From NCBI GenBank assembly GCA_902825855.1, contig CADECW010000003.1, forward strand, positions 1-64,000: a DNA stretch of 64,000 bases, read 5' to 3'. The translations under genes and the position numbers were made by a program. This DNA comes from an uncultured Rhodospirillales bacterium. Its GTDB lineage: Bacteria; Pseudomonadota; Alphaproteobacteria; Reyranellales; Reyranellaceae. Below the pieces are notes generated by a model. That model searched no databases. It had not been told where the DNA came from and saw only the letters and a program-made list of their open reading frames with translations. This document shows, in pieces, positions 36,931 through 45,394 of the stretch. The stretch's first letter is position 1; the number at the start of each line of letters is the position of its first letter.

Positions 36931-37329
36931 ATGATTTCCCACGTCCATGTCGGCGTCGACGATTTCGAGCGCGCTTTTGCGTTCTATTCCGCCGTGCTGC
37001 CGATGCTGGGGCTGGAGCTGAAGTTCAGGGAGCCGGAGCACGGCTGGGCCGGCTGGATGATGCCCGGCGTGGCGCGGCCACTGTTCCTGGTAGGCCTGCC
37101 GTTCAATCGCGAGCCGGCGTCGCCCGGCAATGGCCAGATGATCGCGCTGATGGCGTCCGATCGCGCCACGGTCGATCGCTGCCACGGAACGGCCGTGGCT
37201 CAGGGCGGCCGGTCCGAAGGCGAGCCCGGTCTCAGGCCGCACTACCACGCCAACTACTACGGCGCTTATTTCCGCGATCCCGCGGGCAACAAACTCTGCG
37301 TCTGCTGTCACCAACCGGAACCGACATGA
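36931..37329 (+). CDS. Glyoxalase/VOC superfamily protein
   Basis: A 132-residue protein with two betaalphabetabetabeta modules (VOC fold). MISHVHVGVDDFERAFAFYSAVL opens the first; HANYYGAYFRDPAGNKLCVCCH closes the second. Likely metal ligands are His6 and Tyr/Glu-type residues in the second half. These proteins cover dioxygenases, isomerases and resistance proteins, so the reaction is unknown. It begins 14 bases after the hydrolase and overlaps the SDR gene by four bases. Confidence 0.8.
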   Translation: MISHVHVGVDDFERAFAFYSAVLPMLGLELKFREPEHGWAGWMMPGVARPLFLVGLPFNREPASPGNGQMIALMASDRATVDRCHGTAVAQGGRSEGEPGLRPHYHANYYGAYFRDPAGNKLCVCCHQPEPT

Positions 37330-38078
37330 CCCGTGCCATTCTCATCACCGGTGCCTCGTCCGGCATCGGCGCCGCTACCGCTCGTGCGCTTGCCGCCCCC
37401 GACACCGCCATTGCGCTGCACGCGCGCAAGAACCGCGCAGGCGCCGAAAAGATCGCGCAGGTGGTACGCGACGCCGGCGGCAAGGCGCTGGTGGTCGAAG
37501 GCGACCTCGCAAAGCCAGGCACGGCGCGACGCTTGATCGAAGAAACCGCCGCCGCCTTCAGCCGGCTCGACATCGTCGTGAGCAACGCGGGCTTCGCCGA
37601 CCGCCGCCCGGTCGACCAGCTCGATCGCGTGGCGTGGGACGACAGCCTGTCGGCGATGACCTCGGCGTTCTTCGAGCTCGCCCATGCCGCCAAGCCGTGG
37701 CTGGTCAAGGCCGGCACCACGGGTCGCCTGGTCGGCGTCTCGTCCTTCGTAGCCCATGCCTATGCTCGAGGCCTGCCGATGTTCCCCGCCTCGGCGGCGG
37801 CCAAGGCCGGGATCGAGGCCTTTGCGCGCGCCATGGCCATCGACTTGGCGCCATCGGGGGCGACGGCGAACTGCGTGGCTCCCGGCCTGATCGAGAAGGA
37901 CGCCGACGCGCACGCCGCGCTGTCGCGCGATCGCATGGTGGAGATGAGCAAGCTCGTGCCGATCGGCCGCTACGGCAAGACGGCGGAGGTTGCGGCGGTG
38001 ATCGCCTTTCTATGCTCTGCTGGTGCGAGCTACGTCACCGGCCAGACCATCCACGTGAATGGCGGCCTGACGCTTTGA
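37326..38078 (+). CDS. Short-chain dehydrogenase-like protein lacking the catalytic Tyr
   Basis: A 250-residue SDR. The NAD(P) motif TGASSGIGAATARAL and structural NAG (VVSNAGFA) are normal, and the C-terminal APGLIEKD and VTGQTIHVNGG are present. The catalytic YxxxK reads SAAAK (FPASAAAKAGIEAF), so Tyr is replaced by Ser while Lys remains. It is either catalytically altered or a binding protein. The reading frame is intact. ATGA overlap with the VOC gene implies joint function. Confidence 0.82.
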   Translation: MTRAILITGASSGIGAATARALAAPDTAIALHARKNRAGAEKIAQVVRDAGGKALVVEGDLAKPGTARRLIEETAAAFSRLDIVVSNAGFADRRPVDQLDRVAWDDSLSAMTSAFFELAHAAKPWLVKAGTTGRLVGVSSFVAHAYARGLPMFPASAAAKAGIEAFARAMAIDLAPSGATANCVAPGLIEKDADAHAALSRDRMVEMSKLVPIGRYGKTAEVAAVIAFLCSAGASYVTGQTIHVNGGLTL

Positions 38079-38129
38079 TACAGGCCCGCCATGAGGACGG
38101 TGCGCTTCCTCTGCGCCTTATTGTCGTGA

Positions 38130-38147
38130 GCGCGCAAGAATGCGCGC
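38130..38147 (+). terminator. GC hairpin after the SDR gene
   Basis: A stem GCGCGCA / TGCGCGC with an AGAA loop, 52 bases after the SDR stop. No T-tract; a weak terminator candidate. Confidence 0.35.
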
Positions 38148-38168
38148 GGTGCGAAGGACGAAGACCAC

Positions 38169-38327
38169 TTGTTCGAAGCGAACATTCAGTCGGTCGGCAT
38201 CGTCGGCACTGAAGCTGCAGCAGACATCATTCATCAACTCATGATCCTGGCATCTACGGCTGCGATCGACTATGTCTCCGGTGAATTGCATTTCGCCATC
38301 ATTGGTCGGTGTGGAGTGGTTGCTTGA
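38169..38327 (+). CDS. Possible 52-residue leader protein coupled to the DUF1045 gene
   Basis: A frame starting at TTG 38169, with AAGGA 11 bases before it, encodes FEANIQSVGIVGTEAAADII and a hydrophobic stretch (MILASTAAIDYVS). Its stop overlaps the TTG of DUF1045 (TTGA at 38324-38327), as in coupled genes. Composition is protein-like, but no family is known. Confidence 0.33.
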   Translation: MFEANIQSVGIVGTEAAADIIHQLMILASTAAIDYVSGELHFAIIGRCGVVA

Positions 38328-39085
38328 GCGTAGAGTCAGAGTCCGTATCCATCCCCGTCCCTCGCTATGCCCTGTATTACGCCCCGCGGCCCGAGGAAGG
38401 GCTTGCCGTCGCCGCCAGCCAATGGCTCGGACGCAACGCCGAGACCGGCCAAAGCCGCCCGCTCAAGGCGGTATCGGCCTTCACAGCCGAGCGGCTGGGC
38501 GAACTTACCGCCGATCCGCGGCTCTACGGCTTTCACGGCACGCTTAAGGCGCCGATCGCCCTGGCGGATGGGTATGGCGAGCGCGACCTGCTGGAGGCCG
38601 TCGGCAACTTCGCCGTCGGCCGGCGATCGGTCGTCGTGCCGTCGATGACGCTCACCTGCCTGTTGGGTTTCATCGCGCTGGTGCCGAGCAAGCCGTCGGT
38701 TGCTCTGCAGGATCTCGCCGACAGCTGCGTCATCGAGTTCGACGAGTTTCGCCGGCCTGCCGACGAGGACGAGCTGGCCCGTCGGCGCGCGGCGGGTCTG
38801 TCGCCGCGCCAGGACGAACTGCTGCTGCGCTGGGGCTATCCCTACGTGCTCGAGGAATGGCGGTTCCACCTCAGTCTGACGGGGCGCATTTCAGATGAAG
38901 GCGAGCTATCGGCGGTCAGCGAGCTGTTGCGCCGTCAGTTCATGGGCTTCATCGACCGGCCGTTGGCTGTGCGCGATATCTGTGTGTTTCGCCAACCTGC
39001 AGCCGGCCGGCCATTCACCGCGCTGGCCCGCTTCACGCTCGGCGGCGGGCGCCGGATGAGCAGCGAAGCGTGGCGCGCAGCCTGA
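38324..39085 (+). CDS. DUF1045 family, 2H phosphoesterase-like
   Basis: A 253-residue protein of DUF1045, first named from phosphonate operons. Two His motifs of the 2H phosphoesterase superfamily are visible: FHGTLKAP (about residue 65) and FHLSLTGR (about 187). The N-terminus RYALYYAPRPEEGLA is typical. It may cleave a cyclic phosphodiester. No phn genes lie nearby. TTG 38324 has GGAG 7 bases upstream; a GTG five codons earlier is also possible. Confidence 0.78.
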   Translation: MSVESESVSIPVPRYALYYAPRPEEGLAVAASQWLGRNAETGQSRPLKAVSAFTAERLGELTADPRLYGFHGTLKAPIALADGYGERDLLEAVGNFAVGRRSVVVPSMTLTCLLGFIALVPSKPSVALQDLADSCVIEFDEFRRPADEDELARRRAAGLSPRQDELLLRWGYPYVLEEWRFHLSLTGRISDEGELSAVSELLRRQFMGFIDRPLAVRDICVFRQPAAGRPFTALARFTLGGGRRMSSEAWRAA

Positions 39086-39194
39086 CACGCAGGCCTCGGC
39101 AGGCGTCGAGCGTGCCGTCGTAAGAAGCAGTGCTCGAATGGCTGGCTATTGATGAAGTTATCGTGAAAGGACGCGCGCTCTTCCACAAAAGGAA

Positions 39195-39218
39195 ACGGCG
39201 GGACAAAGGTCCCGCCGT
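39195..39218 (-). terminator. Terminator of the peroxiredoxin gene
   Basis: A perfect 10-bp stem ACGGCGGGAC / GTCCCGCCGT with a 4-base loop. On the minus strand it is followed by TTTCCTTTTG, a T-rich tail, 27 bases past the stop. Confidence 0.75.
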
Positions 39219-39244
39219 CGATCCCGTCTGCGGTTTGCCGCGGA

Positions 39245-39727
39245 CTACAGACTCTTCAGCACGTTCTCGGCCGACGACACCTCGAAGGCGCCGGGCTTCT
39301 CGACGAACAGGTCCTTGATGACGCCGTCCTGGACGACCATGGCGTAGCGCTGGCTGCGCGTGCCCAGGCCGAACTTGGAGCCGTCCATGGTGAGGCCCAT
39401 CGCCTGGGTGAACTCGCCATTGCCGTCGCCCAGCATGAGGACCTTGTCGCCAGCCTTCTGGTCCTTGCCCCACGCACCCATCACGAACGCGTCATTGACG
39501 GAAATGCAGGCGATGGTGTCGACACCCTTCGCCTTCAGCTTCTCTGCTTCGGCCACGAATCCGGGCACGTGCTTTGCTGAACAAGTGGGGGTGAATGCAC
39601 CCGGCAGCGCGAAGGCAACCACCTTCTTGCCGGGCGCGAAAAGCTCCTCGGTAGTGACCGCCTTCGGTCCCTCCGGGCCCAGCATGCGCAGCGTGGCGCT
39701 GGGCACCTTGTCGCCGACTTTCGCCAT
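39245..39727 (-). CDS. Peroxiredoxin (PRX5/AhpC-TSA type)
   Basis: A 160-residue thiol peroxidase. The peroxidatic cysteine lies in [16 protein letters not shown] (about residue 49), with the active-site Thr and Arg ([11 protein letters not shown]). The [14 protein letters not shown] segment is typical of the PRX5 group. It reduces hydroperoxides in the cytoplasm. A clear GGAGCAAATA ribosome site precedes the ATG. It is divergent from yqgE, and a strong terminator follows. Confidence 0.9.
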   Translation of the reverse strand: MAKVGDKVPSATLRMLGPEGPKAVTTEELFAPGKKVVAFALPGAFTPTCSAKHVPGFVAEAEKLKAKGVDTIACISVNDAFVMGAWGKDQKAGDKVLMLGDGNGEFTQAMGLTMDGSKFGLGTRSQRYAMVVQDGVIKDLFVEKPGAFEVSSAENVLKSL

Positions 39728-39880
39728 TATTTGCTCCTTACAATTGCCGCCCCAACCGGCGGTCTCTCGAACCGGCGGACCCTAGGCGAGGGGTGCCGGT
39801 TTGTCGAATCGGGTCCATCGTGGGCCGGTTGGCTTGATCTTTGCCCGGACAATCCCCATGGATTTGGAGGAATATAAATC

Positions 39881-40474
39881 ATGCCCGGCTCAGGCTCCCC
39901 CGCCGCCTTCCTGGTTGGCCGCTTCCTGGTCGCCGCGCCCTCCATGCCGGACGAGCGCTTCCAGAAGAGCGTCGTGTTCATCTGCAAGCACGATGACGAC
40001 GGCGCATTGGGCATCATCGTCAACAACAAGGTCGAGGACCTGCCTCTGGGCCAGGTCTACAAACAGCTCGGCATCGAGGTGTCCGACACGACGGGCGAGC
40101 GCCCCGTACTGTTCGGCGGCCCGGTCGATCCCACGCGCGGCCTTGTCCTGCATTCGGCCGACTACAAGCGCGAGGAGACTCTGCTGATCGAGGGCGGCAT
40201 GGCGCTCACGGCCTCGGTCGAGATCCTGAAGGACATGGCCGGCGGCAGTGGCCCCAAGCAGGCCTGGCTGGCACTCGGCCACTCCGGCTGGGCACCCGGC
40301 CAGCTCGACCGCGAGATGCAGGACAACGCCTGGCTGGTGGTCGATGGCGACGCCGGCCTGGTGTTCGACCCCGACCTGGCCGCCAAATGGCAGCGTGCGC
40401 TGGACCGCCTGGGCGCCGCCGCCGGGGGCCGGTTCGATCCGGCGTCGTTCTCGCATCAGACCGGGCGAGCCTGA
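39881..40474 (+). CDS. YqgE/AlgH family protein
   Basis: A 197-residue protein. Family signatures are FLVAAPSMPDERFQKSVVFIC, LGIIVNNK, LFGGPVDPTRGLVLHSADY and ALGHSGWAPGQLDREMQDNAWL. The family is widespread; function is not settled (AlgH was linked to alginate control and the fold to nucleotide-like binding). ATG 39881 follows GGAGGAATATAAATC, a clear ribosome site. Its 3' end faces the end of the ferredoxin oxidoreductase gene. Confidence 0.9.
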   Translation: MPGSGSPAAFLVGRFLVAAPSMPDERFQKSVVFICKHDDDGALGIIVNNKVEDLPLGQVYKQLGIEVSDTTGERPVLFGGPVDPTRGLVLHSADYKREETLLIEGGMALTASVEILKDMAGGSGPKQAWLALGHSGWAPGQLDREMQDNAWLVVDGDAGLVFDPDLAAKWQRALDRLGAAAGGRFDPASFSHQTGRA

Positions 40475-40499
40475 TCCCCCTCTTCGAGAGGCGGGCTTG

Positions 40500-43400
40500 T
40501 TATTCAGCAGCGACCGACTGCGTCGCCGGATTGCGGTAGGCAGCGAGCAAGTTCGCTTCGCGCTCCTTGGCCGCCTTCACGTTCTTTTCCTTGACGTGGC
40601 CGAAGCCGCGCATGGCCTCGGGGACCGAGGCGATCTGGACGGCGAGCGCATGGTTTTCCTGGCCGAGCGTGGCCAGCACCTGGTCGATCGTCGCCTGGTA
40701 TTCGCCGATCAGGCGGCGTTCCATGCGCCGTTCCTCGCTGTAGCCGAAGACATCGAGCCTGGTGCCGCGCAGCTTCTTCAGTGAGGCGAGGATGCGGAAC
40801 ATCGGCATCACCCAGGAACCGTACTCGCGCTTCTTGAGCTGTCCCGTCGTCGGATCGCGGTCGGCGAACAGCGGCGGGGCGAGATGGAAGGTGAGCTTGT
40901 AGTCGCCCTCGAACTGGCTCGACAGCTTGTTCAGGAATTCGCCGCTGCTGTAGAGCCGGCCCACCTCGTACTCATCCTTGTAGGCCATCAGCTTGTAGAG
41001 CGACCTCGCCACTGCCTCGGCGAGCCCGCGGCGACCCGGCGCCTTGGACTTCTCGGCCGCGGCGACCTTGTCCACGAAAGCACGATAGCGCTCCGCGTAG
41101 GCTGCATCCTGGTAGGCGGTCAGCAGGTCTACGCGCTTGGCGACGATCTCGGGCAGGGTGCGGGCCACGGACTTCTCCGTGCGCAGCGTCGGCTTGGCCG
41201 CGGCCTGCACTGCCGCGATGTTGTGCGCGGCCAGCCGGCCCCAGGCAAAGGTGCGTTTGGAGGTCTCGATGGCGACGCCGTTCAGCTCGATGGCCCGCTC
41301 GATGGCCACCAGCGACAGCGGCACCAGCCCCTTCTGCCAGGCATGCCCCAGCATGAAGAGGTTCGTGGCAATGGAATCGCCCAGGATCGCCGTCGCAAGT
41401 CCCGTGCCGTCGACGAATGTCACGGCCTCGTCGCCGGCAGCGTCGCGGATCGACTTCATCATGGCCTCGGCGCCGAGATCCATGTCGCCGTTCGTCACGA
41501 ACGCCGCGACCGGCGTCATGTAGCCGTTGATCACCGCGCGGGTGACACCGGGCTCGATGCGCGACAAGGCGGCTGGCGAGGCGGCCACGACCATGTCGCA
41601 GCCCAGCACCAGGTTGGCGCCGCCCGCCGCGATGCGCACGGCGTGCAGGTCCTCGGGCTTGGGCGCGAGGCGAATGTGGCTCATCACCGCGCCGTTCTTC
41701 TGGGCGAGGCCGGTGAAGTCGAGCACGGTGCAGCCCTTGCCCTCGAGATGGGCGGCCATGCCGATCAGCGCGCCGACGGTGATCACACCGGTGCCGCCGA
41801 TACCGGTCACCAGGATGCCGTAGGCCTCCGAGAGCGGCCGGACCGTCGGCATGGGAAGCTGGGCGAAAGGATCGTCCTGCACGACCTTCAACTGTGGACG
41901 CCTGGCCTTGGCCGGCGTGCCGCCATGCACTGACACGAAGGAAGGACAGAAGCCGTTGATGCAGGAGAAGTCCTTGTTGCAGTTGCTCTGATCGATCTGG
42001 CGCTTGCGGCCGAGCTCGGTCTCGAGCGGCTTGACCGACACGCAGTTGCTCTTGTCGGAGCAGTCGCCGCAGCCCTCGCACACCGCGTCGTTGATGAAGA
42101 CGCGTTTGGCGGGGTCGGGGAAGGTGCCGCGCTTGCGGCGGCGACGCTTCTCGGCGGCGCAGGTCTGGTCGTAGACCAGCACGGTCAGCCCCGGGATCTC
42201 GCGCAGCTCACGCTGCACGGCATCGAGCTCGTCACGGTGGCGGATGGTGACGCCATGGGCGAAGTCCGTGCCGACCGGATACTTGTCGGGCTCGTCGGTG
42301 ACGACGACGACTTTCCTGGCGCCCTCTGCCGCTACCTGCTTGGTGATCTCGGGTACGCTGAGCGGCCCGTCGTGCGGCTGGCCGCCCGTCATGGCGACAG
42401 CGTCATTGAACAGGATCTTGTAGGTGATGTTGACGCCGGCAGCCGCGGCCTGGCGGATCGCCATCAGGCCCGAGTGGTAGTAGGTGCCGTCGCCCAGGTT
42501 CTGGAAGATATGATTGTCGGAGCTGAACGGCGCCTGGCCGACCCAGGGCACGCCTTCGCCGCCCATGTGGGAGATCAGTGCCGTGCGCCGCTCGGGCATC
42601 CAGATCGCCATGCCGTGGCAGCCGATACCGGCCATGGCCCGGCTTCCATCCGGAATGCGCGTCGACGTGTTGTGCGGGCAGCCGGAACAGAAGTACGGCG
42701 TGCGTGCGACCTTGGGCGGCGGCGCCGACAGGAGCTTTTCCTTGGCTTCGAGTCGGGCCAGCCGCTGCTTGAGCTCGGGCGATTCGCCCATATGCTTCAT
42801 CAGGCGGCCGGCGATGACCATGGCGACGCCGGTCGGCGTCAGTTCGCCTTCGCTCGGCAGGATGATGGCGCCGCTCTCGTCGGCCTTGCCGATCACCAGC
42901 GGCCGGCGGTCGGCCGGCATGTTGTAGAGAAGATGGACCAGTTGCTCTTCGAGGTTGGAGCGCTTCTCCTCGATGACGATCACTTCCTTGAGGCCTTCGG
43001 CGAAGCGACGTGCGCCTTCGGGTTCCAGCGGCCAGGTCATGCCGACCTTGTAGACGCGGATGCCGAGCGCGCGCGCCCGTTCATCGTTGATGCCGAGGTC
43101 TTCCAGGGCCTGGCGCGTGTCGAGATACGCCTTGCCCGTGGTCATGATGCCGATGCGTGCCTGCGGCGGATCGATGACCACGCGATCGAAGCCGTTGGCG
43201 CGCACGAACGCCTTGACCGCCGCCATCTTCGGTCCGTGCAGGCGCTTCTCCGCTTCCATGGGCGGATCGGGATTGCGGATGCCGAGCCCGCCCGGCGGCA
43301 GCTGGAAGTCCGTGGGCATCATGATCTTGATGCGCTCGGGATCGACCCAGACGGAGGCGCCCGACTCGACGGTCTCCGAGATCGCCTTGAAGCCGATCCA

Positions 43401-44009
43401 GCAGCCCGAGTAGCGCGACAGCGCGAAGCCCAGCAGGCCGAAGTCAAGATATTCCTGCACGTTCGCCGGATTGATCACCGGAATCATGGCGGCGGAGAAC
43501 ACCTGCTCGCTCTGATGCGGCAGGGTCGAGGATTGGGCACCGTGGTCGTCGCCCGCCAGCACGATCACGCCGCCATGCGCCGAGGACCCTGCGGCATTGC
43601 CGTGCTTCAGGACGTCCATCGAGCGGTCGACGCCGGGCCCCTTGCCGTACCAGATCGAGAAGACGCCATCGACTTTGGCGCCGGGAAACAGGTTGACCTG
43701 CTGGGTTCCCCACACCGCGGTAGCAGCGAGGTCTTCGTTCAGGCCCGGCTGGAAGTGGATGTTGTTGTCCTTGAGGTAGCGTTTCGCGGTCCACAAGGCG
43801 TGGTCGTACATGCCGAGCGGCGAGCCGCGGTAACCCGAAATGAAGCCACCGGTATTTAGGCCGGCGGCGAGGTCGCGCTGGCGCTGCATCATCGGCAGGC
43901 GCACCAGCGCCTGGATGCCGGTCATGTAGACCCGGCCCTTGTCGAGCCGGTAACGGTCCTCCAGCGCATAGTCTCCGAAGACCAGCGGGACGGGAGTGGC
44001 GACGGTCAT
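40500..44009 (-). CDS. Indolepyruvate ferredoxin oxidoreductase, fused alpha/beta type
   Basis: A 1,169-residue 2-oxoacid:ferredoxin oxidoreductase. It has an N-terminal pyruvate-oxidoreductase-like part (MTGIQALVRLPMMQRQRDLAAGLNTGGF) and a TPP-binding part (GIGCHGMAIWMP, GDGTYYHSGL). A Cys-rich segment CEGCGDCSDKSNC and CINGFCPSF probably carries 4Fe-4S clusters. The C-terminus is gamma-like (GIGGTGVITVGALIGMAA). It oxidatively decarboxylates arylpyruvates to acyl-CoA, as in Phe/Trp breakdown. ATG 44009 is preferred over an upstream start because GGAGG precedes it and the extra 40 residues look non-coding. Confidence 0.92.
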   Translation of the reverse strand: MTVATPVPLVFGDYALEDRYRLDKGRVYMTGIQALVRLPMMQRQRDLAAGLNTGGFISGYRGSPLGMYDHALWTAKRYLKDNNIHFQPGLNEDLAATAVWGTQQVNLFPGAKVDGVFSIWYGKGPGVDRSMDVLKHGNAAGSSAHGGVIVLAGDDHGAQSSTLPHQSEQVFSAAMIPVINPANVQEYLDFGLLGFALSRYSGCWIGFKAISETVESGASVWVDPERIKIMMPTDFQLPPGGLGIRNPDPPMEAEKRLHGPKMAAVKAFVRANGFDRVVIDPPQARIGIMTTGKAYLDTRQALEDLGINDERARALGIRVYKVGMTWPLEPEGARRFAEGLKEVIVIEEKRSNLEEQLVHLLYNMPADRRPLVIGKADESGAIILPSEGELTPTGVAMVIAGRLMKHMGESPELKQRLARLEAKEKLLSAPPPKVARTPYFCSGCPHNTSTRIPDGSRAMAGIGCHGMAIWMPERRTALISHMGGEGVPWVGQAPFSSDNHIFQNLGDGTYYHSGLMAIRQAAAAGVNITYKILFNDAVAMTGGQPHDGPLSVPEITKQVAAEGARKVVVVTDEPDKYPVGTDFAHGVTIRHRDELDAVQRELREIPGLTVLVYDQTCAAEKRRRRKRGTFPDPAKRVFINDAVCEGCGDCSDKSNCVSVKPLETELGRKRQIDQSNCNKDFSCINGFCPSFVSVHGGTPAKARRPQLKVVQDDPFAQLPMPTVRPLSEAYGILVTGIGGTGVITVGALIGMAAHLEGKGCTVLDFTGLAQKNGAVMSHIRLAPKPEDLHAVRIAAGGANLVLGCDMVVAASPAALSRIEPGVTRAVINGYMTPVAAFVTNGDMDLGAEAMMKSIRDAAGDEAVTFVDGTGLATAILGDSIATNLFMLGHAWQKGLVPLSLVAIERAIELNGVAIETSKRTFAWGRLAAHNIAAVQAAAKPTLRTEKSVARTLPEIVAKRVDLLTAYQDAAYAERYRAFVDKVAAAEKSKAPGRRGLAEAVARSLYKLMAYKDEYEVGRLYSSGEFLNKLSSQFEGDYKLTFHLAPPLFADRDPTTGQLKKREYGSWVMPMFRILASLKKLRGTRLDVFGYSEERRMERRLIGEYQATIDQVLATLGQENHALAVQIASVPEAMRGFGHVKEKNVKAAKEREANLLAAYRNPATQSVAAE

Positions 44010-44189
44010 TCGAGGAAAGCCCTCCGAAAGCGGCGGCGTGAATGGGCGTTTATGTTGGCCGAAGCATAGCGGGCGAAGGTGGCGAGGGGAAAGGCCATGC
44101 CATGCGCGGCGTGGGTGCGAGTTTCGCAAATTCGGCGGCTCAGGCTCTTCAAAAGCCTGGCGCTGATCGTGCTTCTGGCTCGGATCAGT

Positions 44190-44750
44190 TCACCGCTTTC
44201 CGTACTCCGTGAAGACATAGTCGCGCGTCACCACGCCCGTGTGGCACGCCAAGCCGCATTTGGCGTCGTTTCCTTGCGGCGGCCTCGATGCCGCGTCGGC
44301 GGGCCTGAACGTGCCGGAGGCGTCGTCGTAGTCGAACGCGGCCCATCCCCAGCCGCCGCTGTCGGCGAACCGTTTGCTGTCTTTCACCATGAAGTCGACG
44401 TCATGCAGGGTACCCGGCACGATCGGCTGACCCGGGTAGCTCTCCTGCTTTTTCGGGTCCCAGTGGATCTTCGCCATCATGGCGCCGTCGGGGAAAGGCT
44501 TGCCGTTGCCGGGGATGCCTTGCTTGTAGGCGCCGATCATCGCCGGATTTCCCAGGATGGCGGCGATCTTCCCTCCGTTCCCGCTGAGCGAGATCAGTGC
44601 CCAGTCCTCGTAACCTCTGAACTCGGAGAACGCGAGGCCATTCGGAACTTTGACGGCGTACCTGTCTCTATCCTGGGCGACCGAGACGCCGGTAACCAGG
44701 ACGGCAATCGATACCGCAATGCTGACGGCGGTCGGCATGCTTCTTCTCAT
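44190..44750 (-). CDS. Cytochrome P460 family protein
   Basis: A 186-residue exported protein. A signal peptide (1-26, ending SVAQ) precedes the P460 domain with FSEFRGYEDWALISLS, MAKIHWDPKK and GGWGWAAFDYDDASGTF. A c-type haem site CGLACH lies near the C-terminus. P460 cytochromes oxidise hydroxylamine or detoxify nitrogen oxides; many relatives have unknown roles. ATG 44750 is used since the longer frame adds arginine-rich sequence. It lies 90 bases past a TPR protein on the same strand. Confidence 0.85.
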   Translation of the reverse strand: MRRSMPTAVSIAVSIAVLVTGVSVAQDRDRYAVKVPNGLAFSEFRGYEDWALISLSGNGGKIAAILGNPAMIGAYKQGIPGNGKPFPDGAMMAKIHWDPKKQESYPGQPIVPGTLHDVDFMVKDSKRFADSGGWGWAAFDYDDASGTFRPADAASRPPQGNDAKCGLACHTGVVTRDYVFTEYGKR

Positions 44751-44840
44751 CGTGCACCCCGTGGGCCGGGCGGAGCCGCAGGCGGGTCGCGTGGCGGCTT
44801 GGCCGCCGCCGCTCACACGCTGCTGCCGAATGCCAACCGA

Positions 44841-45335
44841 TCAGTTGGTCGGCTTCCTGCCCTGCTTGTAGTTGGCGATCGCCGCCTTGAGCATGCGGTA
44901 TTCGGTGCAGCCGAACACGCAGAGCGAATCGAGACGCGCCAGCATCTTGTCGGCATCGGCGGGCTGATCGAGCATCAGGTAGGCCTCGCCGAGATATTCG
45001 TGCGCCCCGAGATGGCGGCCATCGATCGCCAGTGCCTGCTGGTAATACTGCAGCGAGCCGCGCGGGTTGCCCGAGGCGCGCGTGGCGTAACCCATCAGGT
45101 TGTATGCATCGGCATTGCGGGGATCGCGCTGCACGACCTGCTGCAGGAGCGGCAGCGCGTTGGTGTAGTTCTTGGCCTCGATCATCGCCTTGGCCTGCAC
45201 GAAGTTCGGATCGGCCGGCGCCGCAGGTGCGACTGCGGTCGGCTTGGGCGGGTCGGCACCGCCGCCGGCGGCGAAGGTCGCAATCGGAAGTCCAAGAGCG
45301 AGCAAAGCCGTCGAGGCAAATACGGTCAGGCGCAT
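44841..45335 (-). CDS. Exported TPR protein
   Basis: A 164-residue protein with a signal peptide (1-23) and about three tetratricopeptide repeats (NFVQAKAMIEAKNYTNALPLLQ, ADAYNLMGYATRASGNPRGSL, LGAHEYLGEAYLMLDQPADADKML). A later Cys pair (CVFGC) could form a disulfide. AGGAGG lies 5 bases before the ATG. It is 59 bases past the membrane cyclase gene and probably lies in the same transcript. The partner is unknown. Confidence 0.8.
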   Translation of the reverse strand: MRLTVFASTALLALGLPIATFAAGGGADPPKPTAVAPAAPADPNFVQAKAMIEAKNYTNALPLLQQVVQRDPRNADAYNLMGYATRASGNPRGSLQYYQQALAIDGRHLGAHEYLGEAYLMLDQPADADKMLARLDSLCVFGCTEYRMLKAAIANYKQGRKPTN

Positions 45336-45394
45336 GGTCCACCTCCTGGAGTTGCCGGATTTTCCCCTGATACCTGTCTCGGGCAACGACTATT

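Noticed and set aside
36804-37325. Long N-terminal extension of the SDR frame
   Set aside because: It is the shadow of the hydrolase end and VOC gene; the real ATG is 37326.
38170-38184. TGTTCG-AAG-CGAACA palindrome as a LexA site
   Set aside because: Half-sites do not fit GTTC-N7-GTTC, and it lies in a possible coding frame; not convincing.
42237-43859. 540-codon frame opposite the ferredoxin oxidoreductase
   Set aside because: Antisense shadow of a strongly conserved enzyme; composition is Arg/His/Asp-rich with no domain pattern.
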